64,000 bases of DNA, from contig NZ_JBHSFP010000014.1 in assembly GCF_042654065.1 (NCBI RefSeq), positions 1-64,000 of the forward strand, read 5' to 3'. Positions 58,235 through 64,000 of the stretch are shown here, piece after piece. The stretch comes from Sphaerisporangium dianthi (GTDB lineage: Bacteria > Actinomycetota > Actinomycetes > Streptosporangiales > Streptosporangiaceae). The notes beneath the pieces were generated by a model. The model did not search any database and was not told the origin of the DNA. It saw nothing but the letters and a program-made list of their open reading frames with translations. Position numbers and translations under genes: made by a program. How positions within the stretch are numbered: the first letter of the stretch is position 1; each line of letters begins with the position of its first letter.

Positions 58235-60055
58235 TCAGAAGAGCCCCAGCAGCGGGCCGACGGTCTCCAGCAGCTCCCGGGCGAAGACCCGGAACAGCAC
58301 GGGGATCTGGTAGCGGATGTCGCCGTCCATGGCGGCGTGCTCCGCCGCGGTGTGCAGGAACTGCATGTTGACCAGGCGGTCGAGGGTGCTGTCCACCACG
58401 TTCCTGTCGCCCTGGAGCATCGAGGCGGCGGTGCCGAGGGTGAACACCGAGGTCTCCGCCGCGGCCAGGGTGAGGACCGCCGAGCGCTCCACCTCGTCGA
58501 GCTGCTCGTAGCTGGAGGCGATCTGGGCGCGGATGTCCAGGGCCTCGGTGCGCAGCACGCTGAGCCTGTGGCACTCGTCGCCGAGCCGTACGACGAGCTT
58601 GTCCAGCGACCAGTGCGGCGCGGCGACGAGCCGGTCGCCGGCCGTGCGGATCGCCAGCGGCCACAGCCCGCACATCCTGACGATGCTGGCGGCCGCTTCG
58701 GGTTCCTTGGCCACCCGCTCCCTGCCGACGATGTTGCCGAGCATCTCGACGGCGTCGCCGACGCTGAGGAGGCCGAGGCGCAGGTGGTCCACCCCGGCGA
58801 GGCCGGGCAGCACCGAGCGGCTGGTCACGACGACGGCCCATTGGGGGCCGCTGGGCAGGAGCGGGCGCAGCTGCGCGGCGGAGGCGGCGTCGTCGAGCAG
58901 CAGCAGGCCGGACCGGTCCGCGCTCCAGCCCCGGAAGAGCTGCTGGCGCTCCTGCAGGCTGTCGGGGATCAGGTCGTGCCGCACGCCGGCGGTGCGCAGG
59001 AAACCGGCCAGCACGTCGGCGGGATCGGCGTCGGCGCCGAGGGAGGCGTAGAGCTGGCAGTCGGGGAACCGGGCCCTGGCCTGGTGGGCTGCCCTGCGTG
59101 CCAGCACCGACTTGCCGATGCCGGCGGACCCGGTCAGCACCACGACCCGCGGGGCGCATTCGCGCGGTTCTAAGAGCCTGCCGAGAGCGGCCAGGTCGCC
59201 GGCCCGTCCGGCGAAGTCGCCGATGTCCGGCGGGAGCTGTGAGAGCCGCACGTTCTGCATGAGCGTCCCGCCCCAGGTGCGGGCCCGCACCGGTGGCTGC
59301 AGCGAGGCGGCGTCCGACAGCACGTCCTGGTGCAGGCGTTGCAGGGCCGGGGACGGATCCAGCCCCAGCTCGTGGTTCAGCGAGCGGCGCAGCTCGTGGT
59401 AGACCTCGAGCGCGGTGGAGCGGCGGTCGGACCTGTAGAGCGCGACCATCAGCTTGGCGTAGAGGTCCTCGTGCAGCGGATTCTCCGCGACCAGCGCGCG
59501 CAGTTCGCTGACCAGCTCGTGATGCCGTCCGAGCCGCAGGTCGGCCTCGACGCGCAGCACCAGCGCCCGCAGCATGGCCTCGTCGATCCTCGCGGCCTGC
59601 GCCGACAGCAGGGCCCCGCGTTGCACGTCGGTCAGCGCGTCTCCCCTGCGCAGGGCGAGCGCCGTGTGCAGCGCCGCCGAGGCCTCCTCCACACGGCCGG
59701 CCTCGAGGGCGGCCTGTCCTCTCGCCAGTGACCTTTCGAACACGGTCAGGTCGAGGTCGTCGGGTGAGATGGCGGCGACGTAGCCGAGCGGCTTGGTGAC
59801 GAGGATGTCGTCGGCGTGGCGGCCGGCGTGCGCGGCGAACAGTTTGCGCACCTGGTAGACGTAGGTCTGCAGGGTGGTGACGGCGCTCTTGGGAGGCGCC
59901 TCTCCCCAGATCTCCTCGATCAGCGTGCTGACCGGGACGACACGGTTGCGATGGGTCACCAGCAGCGCGAGCACGGTGCGCTGCTTGAGGGCGCTGGGCG
60001 TCAGGATCTTGTCGTCTTCGAGTACTTCGAGTGGGCCTAGGACTCGAAATTGCAT
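58235..60055 (-). CDS. SARP-family pathway regulator with NB-ARC domain
   Basis: 606 aa. Residues 1-95 are an OmpR-like winged helix (MQFRVLGPLEVLEDD, ALLVTHRNRVV, TLQTYVYQVRKLF). About 100-245 is the bacterial transcriptional activator domain (LHEDLYAKLMVALYRSDRR, ALEVYHELRRSL). About 275-606 is an NB-ARC ATPase with the P-loop GSAGIGKS (about 309) and LLLLDDAAS; it lacks the TPR tail of full AfsR. SARPs bind 11-bp-spaced heptamers and recruit RNA polymerase. Such heptamers precede at least five operons here, so this is the likely cluster activator. ATG 60055. Confidence 0.95.
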   Translation of the reverse strand: MQFRVLGPLEVLEDDKILTPSALKQRTVLALLVTHRNRVVPVSTLIEEIWGEAPPKSAVTTLQTYVYQVRKLFAAHAGRHADDILVTKPLGYVAAISPDDLDLTVFERSLARGQAALEAGRVEEASAALHTALALRRGDALTDVQRGALLSAQAARIDEAMLRALVLRVEADLRLGRHHELVSELRALVAENPLHEDLYAKLMVALYRSDRRSTALEVYHELRRSLNHELGLDPSPALQRLHQDVLSDAASLQPPVRARTWGGTLMQNVRLSQLPPDIGDFAGRAGDLAALGRLLEPRECAPRVVVLTGSAGIGKSVLARRAAHQARARFPDCQLYASLGADADPADVLAGFLRTAGVRHDLIPDSLQERQQLFRGWSADRSGLLLLDDAASAAQLRPLLPSGPQWAVVVTSRSVLPGLAGVDHLRLGLLSVGDAVEMLGNIVGRERVAKEPEAAASIVRMCGLWPLAIRTAGDRLVAAPHWSLDKLVVRLGDECHRLSVLRTEALDIRAQIASSYEQLDEVERSAVLTLAAAETSVFTLGTAASMLQGDRNVVDSTLDRLVNMQFLHTAAEHAAMDGDIRYQIPVLFRVFARELLETVGPLLGLF

Positions 60056-60678
60056 AAGTCACCCGCCTTCGCTTGATCAGCCAAGCACAAGGCACCTCAA
60101 GGGTGATGGCGAGCTGCTGAGACCGTTGGCGGGCCGAGACCGGGACATGCGTCATCGAACCCTGGAAACAGCGCTTCTGACCCCCGTGGACCCTGGCGCC
60201 TTGACAATATTTCCCACTGTGAACAAACCAGTAGGTTCGCCCACCATCCCGTACCGCCTCGGACGGTGGGCGCCCGAGGCGTTCTTACCAAGTGACCCCA
60301 CGCAACATAACTAGCTGTGTCCTTATATGTCTAGACTTTGTCGTGATTTCCGGTCAGGCAGCTACGGGTAACGGAGCGTAATACCGCTCCCCGAATGCGC
60401 AATTCCGTAGGGGCGCCCCTAGCCGCGAGGCAAGTGAACTGGGGTTCCCCCGCAGAGTGATGAAATGGTCACTCACGGCCGCGACCCGCCGCCCGCGTTC
60501 ACCGTCGTGAACCGCGGGGAAATCACCGTCGGCATACGTCGAGACGCAGAACATCCGTCAGGGAAACGGTCAGAATCACGTCAGCTCTTTCTGTCGGAAG
60601 ACGGATCGCCCTCCGGATGACCGGACGAGCAGGCCGGCGCGACAGACGGCACGATGGGCGAGATGTCCGATTTGCACC
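60056..60678. promoter_or_regulatory. Regulatory intergenic region without a supported gene
   Basis: This 620-bp stretch is less GC-rich than the genes around it. It has TGTC direct repeats at 60318, 60328 and 60339 (10- and 11-bp steps), inverted repeats at 60373-60390 (GGAGCG/CGCTCC), 60408-60421 (palindrome TAGGGGCGCCCCTA) and 60497-60512 (GTTCAC/GTGAAC), and GTCAG repeats from about 60557. TTGACA occurs at 60201 without a properly spaced -10. It must hold the SARP gene's own promoter (leftward). The short open frames in it have no ribosome site or protein-like composition. Confidence 0.5.
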
Positions 60679-60721
60679 TCAAGCCGACCTCTAGCGATCC
60701 TCGAGCGCCACGCCGCAAGAT
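60679..60721 (+). promoter_or_regulatory. Candidate SARP operator and promoter of the acetyl-CoA carboxylase operon
   Basis: TCAAGCC (60679), TCTAGCG (60690) and TCGAGCG (60701) at exact 11-bp steps, 8 bp, then CAAGAT (60716-60721) as -10. With 15798-15840 this is the best example in the window. It lies inside the longer open frame that starts at 60654, which therefore is not the real start of the small gene. Confidence 0.72.
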
Positions 60722-60821
60722 CACGCCAACGGACTTCCCTGACAATCCTCTCACATCGCCATTCGAAGAGGGGCTCATAAACCTCACTTTCCGCGAAAGG
60801 CGATTGTGTGAACGGAGTGCG

Positions 60822-61082
60822 ATGTCCCCGAAAGACGCAGGGCAATTAGTTTGGGATAAAGCCCTGGAAATTGCCCGCTATCTCGCGCTCGGCCTGTCCG
60901 CCATCGGCTGCGCCCACTACATGTGGCCGGGCGACGGCATGATCTCCCATTACGGACCGTTCCGCCGCCATCCCGAAGGCGCCGGTCCGCGGCCCTCCGC
61001 CGAGGAGAGCCGTCTGTGGGCCGGGCTGGAGGCCGACCTCCGTGAGGCGTTCGACGAGGCGCGGGGCGATCACCGATGGTGA
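60822..61082 (+). CDS. Small protein coupled to the acetyl-CoA carboxylase genes
   Basis: 86 aa from ATG 60822 (GGAG 4 bp upstream). I do not recognise it. A hydrophobic/Ala stretch (IARYLALGLSAIGCAHYMWPG, residues about 13-33) is followed by a charged helix (ESRLWAGLEADLREAFDEAR). Its stop overlaps the AccDA start by 7 bp, so the two are translated together. By position it could be a small accessory subunit (actinobacterial acyl-CoA carboxylases have epsilon peptides of this size), but no sequence match is claimed. Upstream in-frame starts (60654, 60664) fall in or before the putative promoter. Confidence 0.65.
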   Translation: MSPKDAGQLVWDKALEIARYLALGLSAIGCAHYMWPGDGMISHYGPFRRHPEGAGPRPSAEESRLWAGLEADLREAFDEARGDHRW

Positions 61083-62806
61083 CCGCGACCGCGACCGGCG
61101 CGTGGACCCGCTGCGCGGGCTGCGCGGCCCCCGTCTACGGCCGACGCTTGGCCCGCGCCCTCCAGGTCTGCCCCGAATGCGGGCACCACGGACGGCTCGG
61201 CGCCCACGACCGGCTCGGCCTGCTCCTCGACGACGGCTGGCGTGAGCTGCCCTCGCCGCCCGGCGCCGACGACCCGCTGCGCTTCACCGACCTGCGTCCC
61301 TACCGCGAGCGGCTTCGCGAGGCACGCGACGCGACCGGGCTGCCGGAGGCGATCGTGTGCGCGGCCGGCGCGGTCGACGGCCGGCCCGTCGTCGCCGGCG
61401 CCATGGACTTCCGCTTCCTCGGCGGCAGCATGGGCTGCGGCGTCGGCCGGCGCATCGAGCGGGCCGCGCGCCGCGCGCTCGCCGACCGGGTCCCGCTGAT
61501 CCTCGTCAGCGCCTCCGGCGGGGCCCGCATGCAGGAGGGCGCCCTTGCCCTCATGCAGATGGCCAGGACCAGCCAGGCGCTGGCCGAACTGGACGAGGCG
61601 GGCATCCTCACGATCTCGCTGGTCACCGACCCCACCTACGGCGGCGTCGCGGCGTCCTTCGCCGCGCTCGCCGACGTCGTGCTGGCCGAGCCGGGGGCCC
61701 GCATGGGCTTCGCCGGCCCCCGGGTCATCGAGCAGACGATCGGGCACCGCCTGCCCGAGGGGTTCCAGACCGCGGAGTTCCTCCTGGAGCGCGGCCTGAT
61801 CGACGCCATCGTGCCGCGCGCCGAGTTGCGCGAGACCGTCGGGCGGCTGCTGGACGCCGCCCGCGGCCCGCGCCGACCGGCCGGGACGCGCGACCACCAC
61901 GAGGAAGCGCGACCGCCGGAGCCCGGAGCGCACGACCGGACACGGCCGGCGGAGCCGGGGGCGCCGGGCGCGGGAGGTGGCTTCGCGCAGGAGGGGGACG
62001 AGGACGCGTGGCGGGCCGTCCGGCTGGCCAGGGATCCCGGCAGACCCACCACCCTGGACCACATCGAGGCCGTCGTGGACGGCTTCCAGGAACTGCGCGG
62101 GGACCGGGCGGCCGGTGACTGCCCCGCGATCGTCGGCGGCGTCGGCAGTCTCGCCGGCAGGCCGCTGGTCGTGGTCGGCGTGCAGAAGGGCCGCGACCTG
62201 CGCGAGCGGATGGCGCGCGCCTTCGGGATGCCTTCGCCGGCCGGGTACCGCAAGGCCGGCCGCCTGATGCGGCTGGCCGCCAAGTTGCGCATCCCCGTGC
62301 TGACGCTGGTCGACACCCCCGGCGCCCATCCGGGACGGGAGGCCGAGGAGCACGGCCAGGCCTTCGCCATCGCCGAGAACCTGCGCCTGATGTCCGGCCT
62401 GCCGGTCCCCGTCGTGAGCGTCATCACCGGGGAGGGCGGCAGCGGCGGGGCGCTCGCGCTCGCGGTGGCCGACACGGTGCTGGCCCTGGAGAACGCCGTC
62501 TACTCGGTGATCAGCCCCGAGGGCTGCGCCAGCATCCTGTGGCGCGACCCGGCCGCCGCGCCGCGCGCCGCCGGGGCCCTGCGGCTCGGCGTCCGCGGGC
62601 TCCTGGCGCAGCGCGTGATCGACGAGGTGATCCCCGAGCCGCCGGGCGGCGCGCACGCCGATCCGCAGGCGGCCTCCCTGGCCGTCCGCGACGCGGTGGC
62701 CGCCCACCTCGACCGGCTGGCGGGGCTGGACCCCGCCGCACTGGTCGCCGAGCGCCGCCGGCGCTTCTCGTCGTTCGGCGGCCCCGCGGAGGGAGAGATG
62801 CCATGA
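61076..62806 (+). CDS. accDA: Acetyl-CoA carboxylase carboxyltransferase, beta-alpha fusion
   Basis: 576 aa. Residues 1-about 270 are the beta part: zinc-ribbon Cys pairs CAGC and CPEC near the N-terminus, and SASGGARMQEGALALMQM (about 150). About 315-560 are the alpha part: DCPAIVGGVG, GMPSPAGYRKAGRLMRLA, LVDTPGAHPG and ITGEGGSGGALALAVAD. The two parts are joined by a Pro/Glu/His-rich linker. It transfers the carboxyl group from biotin to acetyl-CoA, giving malonyl-CoA. Pathway-dedicated copies of this fused form occur in aromatic polyketide clusters. Start ATG 61076 (or GTG 61079). Confidence 0.95.
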   Translation: MVTATATGAWTRCAGCAAPVYGRRLARALQVCPECGHHGRLGAHDRLGLLLDDGWRELPSPPGADDPLRFTDLRPYRERLREARDATGLPEAIVCAAGAVDGRPVVAGAMDFRFLGGSMGCGVGRRIERAARRALADRVPLILVSASGGARMQEGALALMQMARTSQALAELDEAGILTISLVTDPTYGGVAASFAALADVVLAEPGARMGFAGPRVIEQTIGHRLPEGFQTAEFLLERGLIDAIVPRAELRETVGRLLDAARGPRRPAGTRDHHEEARPPEPGAHDRTRPAEPGAPGAGGGFAQEGDEDAWRAVRLARDPGRPTTLDHIEAVVDGFQELRGDRAAGDCPAIVGGVGSLAGRPLVVVGVQKGRDLRERMARAFGMPSPAGYRKAGRLMRLAAKLRIPVLTLVDTPGAHPGREAEEHGQAFAIAENLRLMSGLPVPVVSVITGEGGSGGALALAVADTVLALENAVYSVISPEGCASILWRDPAAAPRAAGALRLGVRGLLAQRVIDEVIPEPPGGAHADPQAASLAVRDAVAAHLDRLAGLDPAALVAERRRRFSSFGGPAEGEMP

Positions 62807-63375
62807 GCGACCCATCGACGTCCGGCGCGCCGCCGGAGGGGCCGGCGGCCGCGCCGGGTGACGCCGGCGCCCTCGCCACGCTGTGCGAGCGCCTCACCGG
62901 CATCCTCGACGCGACGCGCGACCGCCCGGTGGCGCACCTCCGGCTCGCCTTCGCGGGCGCCGAGGTCGAGCTCGCCTGGGCGGCTGAGGCGCCGCAGGGG
63001 CTCCCCGCCGCTCTTCCGCCCGGCGCGGCGGCGGGGCCCGACGGGCACGCCGCCTCCCTCGGCCACACGCCGCCGGACCGAAGCGCGGTACCGGCTCACG
63101 CGCCCGCGGACGCGCCGCCGGGACCGCCGGGGCATCGGATCACCGCCCCGCTGGTCGGCACCTTCTACGCCGCTCCCGCCCCGGGCGAGAAGCCGTTCGC
63201 GCGGGTGGGCGACCACGTCGTCGCGGGCCAGCAGCTGGCGGTCCTCGAGGCGATGAAGCTGATGAACGGCATCGACGCCGACGTCACCGGCGTCGTCGCC
63301 GAGATCTGCGTGGACGACGGCACGCCGGTCGAGTACGGCCAGTCGCTGTTCGTCATCACCCCAGAGACGGCCTAG
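62803..63375 (+). CDS. accB: Biotin carboxyl carrier protein of acetyl-CoA carboxylase
   Basis: 190 aa; ATG overlaps the upstream stop (ATGA). Residues 20-65 are a small N-terminal domain, 65-110 a Pro/Ala-rich mobile linker, and 110-190 the biotinyl domain with AVLEAMKLMNGID (biotinylated Lys about 148). Carries CO2 between the carboxylase downstream and the AccDA transferase upstream. Confidence 0.95.
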   Translation: MSDPSTSGAPPEGPAAAPGDAGALATLCERLTGILDATRDRPVAHLRLAFAGAEVELAWAAEAPQGLPAALPPGAAAGPDGHAASLGHTPPDRSAVPAHAPADAPPGPPGHRITAPLVGTFYAAPAPGEKPFARVGDHVVAGQQLAVLEAMKLMNGIDADVTGVVAEICVDDGTPVEYGQSLFVITPETA

Positions 63376-63380
63376 GCGCC

Positions 63381-64000
63381 ATGTTCAAGACCGTGCTCGT
63401 CGCCAACCGCGGAGAGATCGCGCTGCGGATCGTCCGCACCTGCAAGGAGCTCGGCATCCGCGTCGCGGTGGTCCACTCCACCGCCGACGCGGACTCGGCC
63501 GCGGTGCGGCTGGCCGACCAGGCCGTCCAGATAGGCCCGCCGCCGGCGCGCCAGAGCTACCTCAGCATCCCGGCGATCATCGAGGCCGCCCGGCTGTGCG
63601 GCGCCGACGCCGTCCACCCGGGGTACGGCTTCCTGTCGGAGGACCCCGACTTCGCCCAGGTGTGCGCCGACCACGGCATCACCTTCATCGGCCCGTCCCC
63701 CCGCGTGCTGTCGGCGCTGGGCGACAAGGTGCACTCGCGCGGCGCCGTCGTGGGGGCCGGGCTGCCGGTGCTGCCGGGCAGCCACACCGCGACCTCGACG
63801 GCCGCCCAGGCCCACGCCGTGGCCGAGCACGTCGGCTATCCCGTCATCGTCAAGGCCAGCGCGGGCGGCGGCGGGCGCGGCATGGCGGTCGTCGACGACC
63901 CCCGCGAGCTGGCCGGGGCCTTCGCCAGGACCCGCTCGGAGGCGCGCGCGCTGTTCGGCGACGGCCGTGTGTACCTGGAGCGTTACCTGGGCTCCAGCCG
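63381..64000 (+). CDS. accC: Biotin carboxylase (partial, runs off the right edge)
   Basis: First 206 codons. MFKTVLVANRGEIALRIVRT start, GADAVHPGYGFLSE, FIGPSPRVLSALGDK and the ATP-grasp loop KASAGGGGRGM. It carboxylates biotin on the carrier protein with ATP and bicarbonate. Five bases separate it from the BCCP stop. The rest, and whether an extra BCCP domain is fused, lie beyond the window. Confidence 0.95.
   Translation, partial: MFKTVLVANRGEIALRIVRTCKELGIRVAVVHSTADADSAAVRLADQAVQIGPPPARQSYLSIPAIIEAARLCGADAVHPGYGFLSEDPDFAQVCADHGITFIGPSPRVLSALGDKVHSRGAVVGAGLPVLPGSHTATSTAAQAHAVAEHVGYPVIVKASAGGGGRGMAVVDDPRELAGAFARTRSEARALFGDGRVYLERYLGSS

Noticed and set aside
60201..60237. TTGACA ... TAGGTT as a vegetative promoter
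   Set aside because: The spacing is 25 bp, too long for a sigma-70-type promoter; kept only as a remark.
60654..60821. 142-aa version of the small protein before AccDA
   Set aside because: The SARP-like heptamers and -10 lie inside this stretch, which is less GC-rich and lacks third-position bias; ATG 60822 has a ribosome site.

Overview
This is 64 kb of very GC-rich actinomycete chromosome. It carries GTG/ATG starts with stop-start overlaps, a SARP regulator and modular polyketide synthases. It appears to lie wholly inside one large, heavily glycosylated polyketide gene cluster, and both ends cut through genes (a PKS at the left, a biotin carboxylase at the right). The GC content and gene style fit Streptomyces, Nonomuraea, Actinomadura or relatives; the genus cannot be fixed from the sequence alone. 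I see no rRNA, tRNA, insertion sequence, CRISPR array or phage gene.

Layout. 1-15708 (all leftward): a discrete acyltransferase, a P450, a fully reducing PKS module (KS-AT-DH-ER-KR-ACP, malonyl-type AT), a terminal module (KS-AT-ACP-TE, methylmalonyl-type AT) and the start of a PKS whose KS has Gln for the active Cys (KSQ loading type). 15869-18060 (rightward): a second stand-alone acyltransferase and a PaaK-like adenylating enzyme. 39914-18054 (leftward): an apparent 16-gene operon with two glycosyltransferases (GTs), an A-PCP-C NRPS, a P450, a near-complete 2,6-dideoxyhexose pathway (RmlA, RmlB, 2,3-dehydratase, 3- and 4-ketoreductases, a methyltransferase), three group A flavin monooxygenases, an OleD-like GT, a flavin-dependent halogenase and an antiporter-flavin reductase fusion. 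40053-41913: an epoxide hydrolase and a divergent TetR regulator with twin palindromic operators, which look like an inserted pair. 48690-42098 (leftward): luciferase-like oxidoreductase, SDR, secreted phosphoesterase, one GT and a tandem double GT. 48864-50006 and 57061-58200: single rightward GTs. 56895-50273 (leftward): GT, methyltransferase, rifampin-phosphotransferase-like enzyme and a DrrAB-type ABC exporter. 60055-58235: the SARP. 60822 to the end: a small ORF and a full acetyl-CoA carboxylase set (AccDA fusion, BCCP, biotin carboxylase) that would feed malonyl-CoA to the PKS.

Inferred working model: the PKS makes a polyketide that is oxidised and probably chlorinated. Nine GT domains in eight genes, fed by essentially one dideoxysugar pathway, suggest a long deoxy-oligosaccharide. 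The phosphotransferase, exporter and secreted phosphatase could form a protect-export-reactivate loop.

Two cross-cutting patterns stand out. (1) Six promoter regions contain direct heptamers near TCGAGCS at exact 11-bp spacing, ending 8 bp before a -10-like hexamer. This is the geometry of SARP operators, so the local SARP may control nearly every operon here. (2) Tandem repeats whose units are multiples of 3 bp (6, 15, 18, 24, 30, 36 and 66 bp) expand linkers and gene ends across the cluster, alongside tail duplications that lie outside coding frames.
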